DNA of 64,000 nucleotides from Amyloporia xantha (lineage: Eukaryota; Basidiomycota; Agaricomycetes; Polyporales; Adustoporiaceae). Under the pieces are notes generated by a model, which made no database searches, had not been told where the DNA came from, and saw only the letters and a program-made list of their open reading frames with translations. The stretch's first letter is position 1, and the number at the start of each line of letters is the position of its first letter. Below are positions 35,521 through 47,281 of this stretch, one piece after another. The position numbers were made by a program, and so were the translations under genes. Where the stretch lies: NCBI GenBank assembly GCA_036971615.1, contig JAYKKR010000033.1, positions 124,001-188,000 of the forward strand, given 5' to 3'.

Positions 35521-36997
35521 GTATATAAATTCCCGTACCCCTGTACCTGTAGCTACTGAATAAAAATAAAAAAATCTGATTTTACTATCATTTTTATACA
35601 TTTTTCGGTGCCCAGGTAAGCCTGTGGCACCTGAAATATATATTGCATTATAAAAGTAATGACCCAGAGCTATAGCTACCCGATATGGTAATAAGCCACA
35701 ATGCCGAGGGGACCCTACGGCGAACACTAGGGGGCCCCGGAGGGTCCGGAGATACCCCAGGAAATGATGCACCAACAGCCAGGCAGAAGCGCTGCCTGGT
35801 GCATAACGGTGCATAGGCCTATCCATCAAATGGTGCACCATTAGTACATAAGCAGCTGCCGACCCAACCACCGAGCCCCCGCCAGCGACACTTCCCGCCG
35901 CCGCCGTACCCCTGCCACCTTCACCCGAACCTGCCCCGGTGTCGACGTCTGACGTCGACCTGGAGGTAGTGGTGCGACAATTCGCGATGACACCCCGTCC
36001 GTGAGCCGACCCTCCCGCCCCGTTCCTGCTGCCACCACCGGTCAACCCGTGGGTGGGACAGGGACAACACCTCCTCTTGTTGCACGGCGGACCGTGCAAC
36101 ATTTGCGACGCGTTCCGCGCGCACTTTTACGGTGCGCTCATGAACGATGACCAGTGCCAGCAGGCGAACGACGGTGCGCAAGCTGCCTTGCAGGACATCC
36201 TGTTCCAACACTGGAGCGATGGAGGTTTCCTGAAGGGGAAGGACCTGGATCGCCGCATGCGCGAGATCCAGCATGCCTACGATGACGCCTGCCGGGAACG
36301 CGAAGCGTTCTCCAGCGACCGCGACGACCTCCTTCGGGTGAACGCGCAGTTGCAACAGGAGCGGGAGGACCTGGCTCGAGAGAACCAGCTCCTCCTGGAA
36401 CGAGTCACCTCGTACCCGGACGCCCCAACGTCCGCGGCAGCGACCATCGGTCAGCTGCAATGAGAGCTGGGACTGGCGCGCACACAGCGCGACGCAGCGC
36501 AAGGGCGCACGCAACTCCTAGAGGAGGAGCTGCGCCGGAACGCTGCCCAGAGTGTCGTCCACGAAAGGACGTACGCCGCCGCCGTTGCCGCTCCGGCACC
36601 TGCGACGACGCCAGTAGCGTCGTCCTCGAGAGTGGACCCCACCACCGGTGAGCCCACGGCCTCATTCATCGACGAAGTCGCAAGAGCATCGGGCCCAGAG
36701 AGCCCGGCCCCCAAGGGCAAGGGTAAGGCGAAGGCATTGTCGGCCGGGGCCCCCAAGGGACTTCGTGGCGACATGGACTGGGACAAAATGTCCTCTTCAT
36801 CCTCATTGGATCAAGAGGACAAGGAGGCCCGGGCGGACAAGGAGGCCCGTAAGGCTCACCTCGCCCGCAACCGCCAAATCATGCGTGGATGGCGACGGCA
36901 GTCGACTCGCCCCGCTGCTGCCAGCAAACCACCCGCACCGCCACCGTCGGGAATGCCCAGGGCATCCGACAGGTCGTTCGGTGTACCCGTCCCCCCA

Positions 36998-39226
36998 CAG
37001 CTGCTTATGTACTAATGATGCACCAACATGTTGGGTAGGCCCAAACGCGGTTATGCACCAGGCAGCGCATTGGCCTGGCTGTTGGTGCATCAGATGCTAG
37101 GGGCCAAATAGGGCAGGTGTAGTGTGACAGTAGCTGGTGTCGTATGGCTTATAAATCAGGCCAAAAGCGGAAATTCACATTAAATCTATAGCAGATGTGT
37201 ATAATTCAAACTCAGCCAGTATGTAAGCATCCAAATAAGGAAGGTGGGCATGTATAGGCTCATTTTGATGCTTGTAATGGTGGCTATTAGAATCTGCTGC
37301 TTGTAATGGATTCTAATGAAACATATTACTATTGTATACCATTAGAATGCTTACAAATGGGGCTATTCAAATATTGTAATGAAAATTGTATTGATCTAGG
37401 CTGGTAGAAGCTTGTATTGAATGCCACTGTTATATACCATTAGAATGCTTACAAATGGGGTTATTCAAATATTGTAATACAAATTGTATTGGTCTGGGCT
37501 AATAAAATTTGTATTGGATGTATGCTTGTTATATATCAGTAAAAAGCCAAAAAAGTGGCAATTCCCAAAATGGGATTGACAAGTACATCTGCTTGTAGGC
37601 AAATGTGGATTTCATATGTTGGCTTTGTATGCTTGTATTCCTGGGCCTCTAGGCCTTTCCACTGACCACACAGCCAATATAGAGCAATACAGATGCTGTA
37701 TAACCATTTTCAGCCAAAATAATTTTCATACGCACCGCGTTTGAAAACATATTTTGTGTTTTCTGACTTAAGTAAGCGAGATATGGTGCTCAAACAAATT
37801 TTCCCATATCACTGGAGTGATTGTCTACGACTTTCATTTATACCATATATGGTAATTTTCACTTTTGGAAATCTTGCCTCAGGTCCAGGGGATGTATAGA
37901 TACATAGAGCAGACATACGGAGGGTGTAACAGTCATCAAACTATGTCTAGATAAGTCTGCAATATGTGTTTGGCATGAGTCTTACATTGGTCTTACATTG
38001 GTCTTACATGAGTCTTACACAAGTTTGTTTCACCACTCTTGTTCTGTGTGCACTTCAACAGTGGTCAGTCTTTCACAACAGCAACTACATACATAGCTCA
38101 TTCAATCACTTTGTACACATTGAGTATATACTGGTTTGAGTGTTCATTGATACTAGGATATGAGTGACTGAAGTGCGTACACTAGCATAACCAGGGTGGT
38201 GAAACATGAACATTCATGTAAGACCAATGTAAGACTCATGTAAGACTCATGTCAGACACATGTTACAGACTTATCTAGACATAGTTCGATGACTGTTACA
38301 CACTCTGTATGTCTGTCCTGTGTACTTATATACCCTGTGGGCACGGAGAGTGTTTGTCAAAAGTGAAAATTACCATATATGGTATAAATGAAAGTCGCAG
38401 ACCATCACTCCAGTGATATGGGAAAATTTGTTTGAGCACCATATCTCGCTTACTTAAGTCAGAAAACACAAAATATGTTTTCAAACGCGGTGCGTATGAA
38501 AATTATTTTGGCTGAAAATGGTTATACAGCATCTGTATTGCTCTATATTGGCTGTGTGGTCAGTGGAAAGGCCTAGAGGCCCAGGAATACAAGCATACAA
38601 AGCCAACATATGAAATCCACATTTGCCTACAAGCAGATGTACTTGTCAATCCCATTTTGGGAATTGCCACTTTTTGGCTTTTTACTGATATATAACAAGC
38701 ATACATCCAATACAAATTTTATTAGCCCAGACCAATACAATTTGTATTACAATATTTGAATAACCCCATTTGTAAGCATTCTAATGGTATATAACAGTGG
38801 CATTCAATACAAGCTTCTACCAGCCTAGATCAATACAATTTTCATTACAATATTTGAATAGCCCCATTTGTAAGCATTCTAATGGTATACAATAGTAATA
38901 TGTTTCATTAGAATCCATTACAAGCAGCAGATTCTAATAGCCACCATTACAAGCATCAAAATGAGCCTATACATGCCCACCTTCCTTATTTGGATGCTTA
39001 CATACTGGCTGAGTTTGAATTATACACATCTGCTATAGATTTAATGTGAATTTCCGCTTTTGGCCTGATTTATAAGCCATACGACACCAGCTACTGTCAC
39101 ACTACACCTGCCCTATTTGGCCCCTAGCATCTGATGCACCAACAGCCAGGCCAATGCGCTGCCTGGTGCATAACCGCGTTTGGGCCTACCCAACATGTTG
39201 GTGCATCAGGTCTACATAAGTTGGTG
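36998..39226 (+). mobile_element. Palindromic element B (2229 bp) in retrotransposon ORF3
   Basis: It begins CAGCTGCTTATGTACTAATG and ends CTACATAAGTTGGTG, with the exact 7-bp duplication CCCCCCA (36991-36997 and 39227-39233). Removing the element and one copy joins GVPVPP to TDWPKG in frame. The arms are long, nearly perfect inverted repeats of the same sequence as in element A, with no coding capacity. The central loop runs in the opposite direction to that of A. Confidence 0.92.
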
Positions 39227-40520
39227 CCCCCCAACGGACTGGCCAAAGGGTGTGCCCGTGCCGGCCAACACCAACTACTACCTGGCTGGTAGTTGGGCAG
39301 CATTCATCCCGCGCGAACGGCGCAACGCAGACCGTATCCTTGAAGAGGCTACGGCTGCCGCTGGTGAGGCCCGCACGCGAGTGCTGGACCTCATCACGCA
39401 GATGAATCGGAACTCGGCCCTTCGAGGAGTCGAAGGGATGCAGTCCCTACTCGACCACTGGCATAACCCCGACAAGGGAGTACGACCGGCTGGTCCTCCC
39501 ATTGGTCCTGCAGGGAACGCGGGCCCGTCCACCAGTACTGGTGGAGGGAACAAACGTAAGTTGGTGTCGTATGACGACCTCCAACCCCCTCACGGCACCT
39601 CTTCGAGCGCGAAGCGCACCCGACGGTTGCCGCAGCCCACGCGCCACTCCACCAACCAGGAGTGGTACGCGTGGTACTTGCAAAACCCCACGCAGGTGCC
39701 CCCTAGCATCCGGCGCGAGGCGACTGGCAACCCTAGGTTGCAGGACGTCATCGCGTTCGTCGAACTAAGGAACCTGGCACCGCCCGTGTCCTCAGGTGCG
39801 ACGTCACGCAATGCGTGGCTCGCAACAGGCATCCGGCTGTTCTCGATCCGAGACCTGTATATGTTCATATTGCAGGTCAGCAATTATCCCATAGGGACAA
39901 TTGTTCGAGCTGCTCCCTATCCGCTGCCGGGCGAGAACGCTACGATCTACGACGTAGCGCGCTGGGTAGCCGCTCGAGGGTACACGGCCCAGACGGTACG
40001 TGTATTCGAGGACTATGCGCGGGTTGAACGCAACCGGACCGAAGGACGTCCCCTGGACGCGTCCGAGCCGTTCGCCTCAGCACCGGCGTCGTATAACGAC
40101 GCGATCAGTACACTCGTCCCGGCTGCGGACCAAATGCCGGCGTTGCCCGCCACAGCGGTCACGTCGCTCGCGTCGGTACCCACCGCACCCGGTATGGCAG
40201 TGCCCCCGCCTGCTGTGGCCGTACCTCCGCCGGCGCATGGTGCTGTCGCGCCGCTGCCTCCTGACCAGGCCGGCCAGGTTCAGGGAGACCCCCCTGCTCC
40301 TGGGCCGGGAGACCAAATGCAGACGGATTGACCCCTGGGGGCCGACTGCTCTGCATTTGCCTCCACGCCAAGGAACGCCGCGCGGCCGGGGTGATGAAAT
40401 TCCTGACGAGGAGATCCCCTAGGGATCCCGTAGAGTAATACACTCTCGTCAACTCTACGACGGACACACAGTGTCCGTCATTATCTTTCGCATGTTCTGT
40501 GGACTCGTGAGACGAGTCCA

Positions 40521-40531
40521 GTGGGGGAGGA
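40521..40531 (+). promoter_or_regulatory. Polypurine tract of retrotransposon I
   Basis: GTGGGGGAGGA lies immediately before the TG that opens the 3' LTR. This is the expected position and composition for the plus-strand primer of an LTR retrotransposon on the + strand. Confidence 0.8.
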
Positions 40532-40797
40532 TGTAAGGTACCCCTACGGGTACCCTACAACATCTTATCTATACTGTACATATTCGTCTTCACTATTACC
40601 TAATACGATCCTGTGGATCGCGGCGTTGGGCAACTGTACAGTACATTGACGTATGCACGTGTCTCGCGCGCGCGTGCCCTTTTAAGGACACGCGCGTAGG
40701 GAAGAAAAGTACCTTTCTTACTTACACTTGTACATCGCACTCTTCTAATAGAAGTTGGTGCAACGTACTTCCGTCTGAGTAAGAGCCAGGCCTTACA
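40532..40797 (+). repeat. 3' LTR of retrotransposon I (266 bp)
   Basis: It opens with TGTAAGG and closes with CCTTACA, a perfect 7-bp terminal inverted repeat with the canonical TG...CA ends, directly after the polypurine tract. A GC-rich near-palindrome centred on CCTTTTAAGG lies at about 40664-40696 and could be a core promoter or hairpin. The partner 5' LTR is outside the window, so identity between LTRs and the target duplication cannot be checked; the bases that follow are CCAAC. Confidence 0.85.
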
Positions 40798-41678
40798 CCA
40801 ACCCTGCACTATTCACAGCATCGGTAGCTGGCTCTTTCCAGCGGAACTGCAGCAGAGGCCGTTTGGTTGCACTGTCCTTCGGCCACTCCTCGTGATCGCG
40901 CCCGATCTGATGAGGGTAAGGCGGAAGCACTTTCGGATCCAGTTTATTCATGCCCATCAAATGCATGAACACCTTGTTGACGACAGTCTGAACAATAGAA
41001 CATATTGAGTGAGTCTGTCAACTTGCTTAATTCTGCATACCTTGATTGGCTTACTCTTCGCAGCCTCAGCGCTGCGCTCCATCGCTTCCAGAGTGTCAGT
41101 ACTGGTGACGATTGCTGTCTGCGCGGCAGCATGATCACTCCCATCTGCGGCGATCGTGTCAGCAGAATGAATGGAAGATATGATCTGAGAGAGCACAAAG
41201 ATGAGAAGCGAGAGGGCACGAGATAGCGCAGACACCGACACCGACACCTAAGGCTCACAGAAGTCGCGGAAGCAAGCAATGTATATGAAGGAGGCCGTCG
41301 CAGATCGCGCTGGCCGTGTATGTACGTGTTTGTACTACGGCGCTTAGCGCACGAGCGTCTACTCTAACAGATCGGGTGTTCCAACGACACATCTTGGGTA
41401 ACGGCATCATCTCCGACTGCAGCCGTCATGTCGTCCTCAATCTCGAGTATCTGTTCAAGGTTTGCAATGCGCTCCACTGCCTCCTGGAGCTCATTCATTA
41501 ATACTGCATTCTCAGCTGCGAGAATTTTGAGGCGCTTCTTCGTGGCCTCCTGGTGAGCCGTCAACTCGGCTTGGAGACCTTCAATCTTCTTGACTACGGC
41601 ATTGAGACGCGCGACGTTCGTGCTGGTGGCGCTGGGTGGTTTCGCAATCACTGTGGCCATTGCGGCGACGGTGGCCAT
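40798..41678 (-). pseudogene. Host-type gene truncated at its 3' end by the LTR
   Basis: The minus-strand first exon starts at 41678 (MATVAAMATVIAKPPSA) and contains a coiled coil (KILAAENAVLMNELQEAVERI). An intron probably ending GCCGCAG joins it to DGSDHAAAQTAIVTSTDTLE. A further intron near 40985-41040 (GTATGC...TTCAG) leads to VNKVFMHLMGMNKLDPKVLPPYP and LLQFRWKEPATDAVN. Reading then runs into the LTR terminus at 40797 and meets a stop. The abrupt end at the LTR boundary suggests the retrotransposon landed in this gene. No domain recognised. Confidence 0.55.
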
Positions 41679-41759
41679 CGCAGTGGGTGTGTGCTCGCGG
41701 GTGTTGGAGTGATTGGGGTGCTACTGCATGGTCTCTGGCTTATACGTGTACTCTCTATC

Positions 41760-42731
41760 ATTTACTCTGTCTAATTTTTTCGTACGTCAATGCGAAGGAG
41801 CTGTTTCTTTCTAAATTGCGAGGGGATCCGCACTGCATCCATCGGGGCATCTACCGGTCATCCAAGAAAGGTAATTGTTTTTACCGATTTGATTACATAA
41901 TTAAACTATTGTAGGGTATATGTAGAACTACGGACCAGCAGGAATGTGCCCAGAATTCGGGGTGTAACCTCTGGGTCTGGTGCGAGTATCGTGATCATTC
42001 GTGGTGGATTCCAGGTTGAGGGGAATCTGACCAAGACCTGCCCGGAATCCAGGCTTAATTTGCAGATTCCGAACTTATACCCAGCGTGGGTAATTTTGGA
42101 TTTCGTGCAGTGGCAGGGTACCTCTGAGGCATCACAACATTAAAAAAACAGTTATCTCAGGCAAACGCGGAGGCAGCCCACCTTGAGAAAGGAGAAACGT
42201 CATCATCCCAATCGCCTGATCGGGAATCACGTGCCCCAACGACGTCGGGTGTCGGTCGTGGCCATCATCGTCGAGGTGGATGTCCAGTGAGGCTAGTATT
42301 AGGATCTGCAGTTGTGTCTTCTCGTTCCGTGCTACTCTGCAGCGCTCATTTTCAGCTAGCTATTTACCTCCATCTTCTCTTTCTGCCCTCTGACTTGCCA
42401 GCTTGATCATCTCTTCGTCTGCATACCTCCGAGTCGGCAGTGCTAGCGCTCATCTCTTGACACCTCTATGACCCATCTCGTACCTCGACGGTTCCCGCTT
42501 CTGCATCAGTACCACTGTTATAAGCTAGCGTGCATATTCCACGTCTTTATCCCTCTATGTCTGCAGATCCTCCGACCATTCCTTCTTCCTCCTACAGCCC
42601 TTTCCTGGCCTACGGGCTTTTATGCTTAGATCTAGCTGTGAGCTTTTTACTAGTCTTGTCATCATCTCATCATGACTTGTGGGCTATCTCACCCCTTCCT
42701 CGTTGTAGCATATTCCCTCGCAAACTAGGAA
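41760..42731. other. Intergenic, no supported gene
   Basis: AT-rich spacer. A short + strand coiled-coil-like coding remnant near 42131 (LKKQLSQANAEAAHLEKGE) is visible but has no supported ends. Confidence 0.4.
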
Positions 42732-42970
42732 ACCGCGGCGTACGTCCCATTCCCCCCGCTTAGCTTTATGTCTGCACGTCATTCTGTACATGCAACGTCC
42801 TCTGCAATTTCATATCTGTGTTCCTGGATCTCTCCGTTGATGCGATATCCCGGTCATCTCGTCGTAACTCATCATCAGCGTTTAACTATCGAATACGAGT
42901 GGACTGCTTTTTACAGTCTCCAGCACTCATCCAGGTGGGCAATATTCACGGTCTGCATCAGAGAAATGGA
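42732..42970 (+). repeat. 239-bp inverted repeat, left arm
   Basis: From ACCGCGGCGTACGTCCCATT to GAGAAATGGA. Its reverse complement occurs at 47282-47520. Similarity stops sharply at both ends, so the arms are defined repeats flanking a 4.3-kb interval that contains the F-box gene. Confidence 0.85.
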
Positions 42971-44245
42971 GATCCGCATCCACAATATTTGATATGAATT
43001 GCTCGGCCTGTGTTACTCATCGTGTTTGCCTTTCGCCAAGTCAGTGACTCCGAAGTCCCAGGATCGCGCGCAACCATCTTTATGATTATCTGCACTCTAC
43101 TCTGTTACATCCCTGGCACAGGGAGTACTGCATTGGATATAGACCCTGACATGCTATGCATCCTCCCATATCCATCGCTGTTGCATCTAGTATGTTACTG
43201 TGTTCAATTCGCCTGATTCGATGATGGGAAATGGACCTCGTAGTAGCTGCCGTGCTTGCTGCTGGATGACGAGCATTAGATCCTTCAGGCGTCTCCTCGT
43301 CGCAAACTATTTTGTAGTTCCCCTGCAATTGAGATGCTTGTTATCGCATCTCTTGTTGTCTCTGGTGACTGTCTCTTTTGCAAGAGCTGCCAGCTTCGTG
43401 TCGGTCGCGGCCTGCTTGTGTATGTCTAACGTGCCGACATCCCTCTAAGGATCTTTCGGATCAGGACTTGCAAAAGGACAGACACGAACGCCATGAAATG
43501 ACTCGTAGGAGCGAGTCTGCACATATACATGTCCACTCGTCGAGGAGAAATTGCGATATCCATACATTGAATCAGACTCCGTATCGTACTTATACATAAC
43601 GCAGAACTACCGACGGTCGAACGCAGAACAAAAGTGGTTGGAAGATGGAGATTATGTCAGAAGTGAAAGTGACCAGACACCCGAATAGATACTTGTGGAA
43701 CGAGTCCCATGAGGAATGGAGCTTTAAATTTTACGGAAGAACTGCCTAACAACGAGAATAGATCAACGAGAAAAAGACAAACATACAGAGCTAGCGAACG
43801 TGCACAAGACAACAAGTTCCATTCGTTGAGATGCAGGGAAGGTGGATGATGGTCGTCGCGATCCCCACAGAGTTTCCCTCCTGGAGGAGTATTGCCGTTC
43901 CCCGGATCGACGAGCATGGACGGCGTCCAGAAGCCTTGTTGACAATTTCCATGTCATTCCATCTGCAATGCATGCATGCTTTAGTTGGAAGTGCCGCACT
44001 GAGCTCGTGAATGAATCGGACTGATCGACTGTCTAAGAGGTGTAAAGAAAGACAGAGCGCGAGGGCGGAATAGTTGAGAAGTGATAGAAAGTGATGTGGA
44101 AATGCCGAGGGGATTCCGAGTAGATCAACCAGAGGACCACACCTTCCCGGGAGGCCTAGGGCATGTTTACAAAAGGGATTGTATAGCACCGACCTGCTCA
44201 TGCGGCGAAGGGATCTGCGGGACACATTTCTCCATCTCAACCGCA
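42971..44245. other. Intergenic, no supported gene
   Basis: Several short open frames on both strands, none with a recognisable motif or convincing splice pattern. Confidence 0.4.
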
Positions 44246-45545
44246 TTAATATACAGACTGGCAGAAATGGAATGCAAGCTGTGAATTAGCTAGGTCACTA
44301 TTAGAATAATATAGAACGCACTCCAAACTTCCTCGCTCACACAGCCGAGGCATACAGGACATCAACTGTGACCTCAATACCTGTGCCCGAGCTTCGTTTA
44401 TACGATCGGAGTGAACCCACAATGAAAGGCTAAAGCCTTCACAGTTCGAGAAAGCTCGGAGAGATGATAGAACACCATCCAGTCGAGCACAGCAGGCCTG
44501 ACCGAATCTCGCCACAGCTGTATCCACCGGTGAGTCATGTTTTACGAGGAAAGAAATTTTCACTGTCTTGAAAGTATTGGATGTGACTTGCGAGAGACAC
44601 CGAATTAGCCAGTCATAGTTTGTACTTTCGCAGACTTCGCTTAAATACAGATAGAGCCTTTCAAGTCTTGAACTAGGAACAAGGCTGAGACAGACTGCAT
44701 GAGATAATGAATCAGCCTGAGGGATGAACATCGTTCCATCAATAGTAGAAGGATAGGGACGCACAGCGATCTGCGCTTTCAACAATCCGATCGGTTATGT
44801 GTACCACACTGAAGGTCAAACTCAATGTCTCCAGGGATGTGCCCGCAGCATCCACCAATGCCTGAGCATGTACAGGAGGTTTATCATGTTTATATTGCAG
44901 ATGCAGGTCATGCAAGCGGGAAAGAACACCAGCAGCGAGCAAGAGGTTCACGATGCCGCTGATTGAGGCTTCACTGTCCCATAAACTCAACGAAGATATC
45001 CCCTCTGGCCACTTTGCAAATGCCGGGCGAGCATCCCCATGCTCCCGGAAGGACAGACTGGTGCACCGGAGATTTTTGAGATTTGGGAAACAGCAGAGGA
45101 GGCGACGTAGCGTGGTGATGGATGGGAAGCTGATACCTTTGAGCTTGAGGTTTGTGATTGTAGAAAACGTCGAGAGATAGAGGAAGATGCGCGGTGCCAT
45201 GTCAGAAGCATGCCAGACTGCATATGTTATCGACAGGCGTTCCACCCGCGTCCATCGGCCTGCAAACATCGCCGCAAATGTGCTCAGATGAGGGATCGGC
45301 TTAGGCAGGACAGATTTGGTGCCCCGTACATCCACATAGAGCGGCCCCTTCCACAGATTTCTAATATCCTGTGCAACCTGCACAACTTCGTCTCGATTGT
45401 CAAAGCGCATCAACGAAGGTAGGTTATAGCAGCTTCTAGGTCTCCACAACTTGCAGACCAGCATGCAGGTCACCAGCGTACTGTAGTCACCCTTCAGGCA
45501 ATCGATGATGGAGTCCCAAATTTCGGGAGGAAGGATTGGCAACAT
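44246..45545 (-). pseudogene. F-box protein with degenerate leucine-rich region, one frame break
   Basis: ATG 45545 opens an F-box-like domain (MLPILPPEIWDSIIDCL, then CMLVCKLWRPRSC). A C-terminal region follows with irregular LRR-like Leu spacing (ITNLKLKGISFPSITTLRRLL, SSLSLWDSEASISGIVNLL). F-box proteins recruit substrates to SCF ubiquitin ligases, and this subfamily is heavily expanded in mushrooms. The frame changes near 44770, between SLTFSVVHITDRIVE and STIDGTMFIPQADSL; this is a 1-nt indel or a very short intron. The reading then continues to the stop at 44246. In-frame sequence extends upstream to 45794, but the F-box Met is the usual start. Confidence 0.68.
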
Positions 45546-47281
45546 GGCGACTTCCGATTTGACCGGCGATGCGAGACCTGAGGGAATAAATGAGGACGAA
45601 CGAGAGCCTACATGACCTCTGTTCAAGTCGATCCAGCGATACTGAAGCAGTTCAGACTCACAGTGAATAACTGGCAGTCTTCGGAGTAAGTACCCGCAGA
45701 CGTAATGTGCTACGCGGTGGTCCTGAATCTGCGTACAGAGATTGTTCGCTAGCAATCGCAATGACGGCGGGAGGTAAAGGCAGGTGTGTCTCAAGGGAAG
45801 ACCATAAGCTGGACGGAGAGAGTAGCGGGCAACACTAGATGAGGGTGGGGTGTGATATGCGGGCAGAGTTTACGGTGCGTGTATGATAGGCCTATGTATT
45901 AGTGGTTTGCACGGCCTGTGCCGCCTCGAGCTTGCCTCGAGGCAGCGAGACGCGCAGGGGGACTCTAGGGATCTGTACTCGTCGATTGAGCGTATCAAGA
46001 TACAGCCTCAGCGCTCGGGTCTCCGCGACTCCGTGTTCGTCAATTATGAGAAGCGCGATGTTGGGTAGTGCATAAGTCCGACCATTGACACCTAGTGTCG
46101 CGTCCTCTGCCCTGCAACTCTTTGCCTGTGCAATTTCTCGAATTAGCATCATCCGACATCATATCCGGGAGCTGTGCTGTCCAATTCTCGTCGTCAACAC
46201 GCTCGTCTAGTAGCATGAATGAACCCGGATCCTTGTGTAAACGTGACATAGATATTCTTGCCCTACCGCGTCCACCCGCTTGTGACAAAGAGCTCTCGCT
46301 GCAATGACCACAGCTGCCTGCCCTTCGGCGACCGAAAAATGTGTACGGCCAGAACCCCAACAACACTCCGCCTCATCCACTGACCAATGAAGATCTGTCT
46401 TCGAATGTTTGTCTCCCAACTCCAAGAGCTCTCATATCAGATTGACACGATGCTATGGTGGGACATCGATATCGGAAGTGCCGACTCTGGCCGCCATCGT
46501 GCGTTAGAGTCACATTCCTCGGCCTTGCACCCCTCATTTTCTGTCACAGTAACATGGCTATATCGCCGTATAGGCATTCTGTGGATTCAATTCGGAGGGG
46601 GACCGAACATACACGCACCAGTCTTCTCGTATGTTGCAGACTAAGCCGTCCATATGCTTCCATCCAGTGAGCGTGTCCTGTGCAAGATTCAAGATACATA
46701 TGTTCGACCGTCGGTGCTACGCAGGCATACATCCTGTAAGAAGATTGCTGAACATAACTTTTAGTGGCGCATCGGCATAGTCATTCGAGTCGACTGGGCA
46801 TACTTACAGCAGCTGGGAACCCTCGTCTATCAGGATGTAAGACGCACAGTGCACGCTATCCCCATAACACAGACGATACGAGGTTCGAGCAAAGTTCGCG
46901 GTTTGCCACCCTCGTTCGTGAAACTCGTCCCGGTATATGCAATGGTAGAGGATTCAGATTTGCAGAAAGATAGCAGGTTAGTCCGACGGCGCTATCCATT
47001 GACTGCGCCCCCACACCGTGGTCGGTCCCTCTACCGCGCTAGAAATTCACATGCACTGGAAACCGCGCACATAGTCCAGCCTCAGTTACCTTCGCTCGAT
47101 TCGCTGTGACATCCTATGGGAGCTACCAGTCCCCACTCCTTCATGTATGTCCCTTGTCACATACCTGGCATGCAGAGCCTATTGTACACGCCGTACGACA
47201 CGGAGAAAGTGATGCTTTGATTTGCTGCTGATATGAAGGGAGCACCTTCCGTGCGCCGTAATATGTATGAGGAAATTGAGG
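45546..47281. other. Intergenic, no supported gene
   Basis: Unique sequence between the F-box gene and the right inverted-repeat arm; only short, unsupported open frames. Confidence 0.4.

Larger units (their letters stand above)
7016..35858 (-). mobile_element. Palindromic element D (reverse orientation), inflated by KDZ and CACTA-like insertions
   Basis: The left end CACCAACTTATGTA and the right end TACATAAGCAGCTG are the two element ends in reverse orientation relative to A, B and C. An exact 7-bp TSD CCGACCC flanks it at 7009-7015 and 35859-35865, and its removal rejoins ORF3 in frame. Without the nested KDZ and CACTA-like elements and their duplications its native length is 4465 bp. The arms contain GC-rich minisatellites and the centre matches that of element C. 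No transposase is recognisable, so it is non-autonomous. The superfamily is not assigned; 7-bp duplications are reported for P-like (7-8) and Dada-like (6-7) elements. Confidence 0.88.
6891..40331 (+). pseudogene. ORF3 of retrotransposon I, downstream of pol, split by elements D and B
   Basis: Joining 6891-7015, 35866-36997 and 39234-40331 gives exactly 2355 nt (785 codons including the stop), in one frame across both insertion scars. Two in-frame TGA codons remain, at 36002-36004 and about 36461-36463; both could come from CGA. The predicted chain starts with a Pro/Ser/Thr-rich region and then has a GGPCNICDAFRAHF segment. A coiled coil comes next (DDLLRVNAQLQQEREDL), followed by a charged linker. 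The C-terminal half looks conserved and globular (NTNYYLAGSWAAFIPRER; RAAPYPLPGENATIYDVARW). No signal peptide or membrane span is seen, so it is not an envelope protein despite its env-like position. ATG 6891 was chosen because it has A at -3 and lies 212 nt after the pol stop. Function unknown. Confidence 0.8.
1..40797 (+). mobile_element. Ty3/gypsy chromovirus-type LTR retrotransposon I, 5' end outside window
   Basis: The order gag, aspartic protease, RT, RNase H, integrase, chromodomain, extra ORF3, polypurine tract and LTR is read directly on the + strand. Removing the two palindromic insertions (7016-35858 and 36998-39226, each with one 7-bp duplication copy) leaves roughly 9.7 kb inside the window. 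That is a plausible size for an element with one extra ORF. The 5' LTR and primer-binding site are not seen; the gag start at base 31 implies they lie just upstream of the window. The coding frames carry nonsense codons but no visible frameshift, so this copy is probably defective. Its 3' LTR abuts a truncated minus-strand gene, suggesting it landed in that gene. Confidence 0.93.

Noticed and set aside
32701..35563. Several 150-400-residue Pro/Arg/Ala-rich open frames on both strands
   Set aside because: GC-rich minisatellite without stops in many frames; no domain, splice or start context.
7016..35858. D as two separate elements, each with one end
   Set aside because: The CCGACCC duplication matches exactly at both outer ends and its removal restores ORF3 in frame, so it is one element with nested insertions.
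18781..39226. Palindromes as inverted-chimera assembly artefacts
   Set aside because: Arms differ by substitutions and indels, four copies share exact ends, and each has its own perfect 7-bp duplication.
6891..40331. ORF3 as an envelope gene
   Set aside because: No signal peptide, transmembrane segment or cysteine pattern; only its position is env-like.
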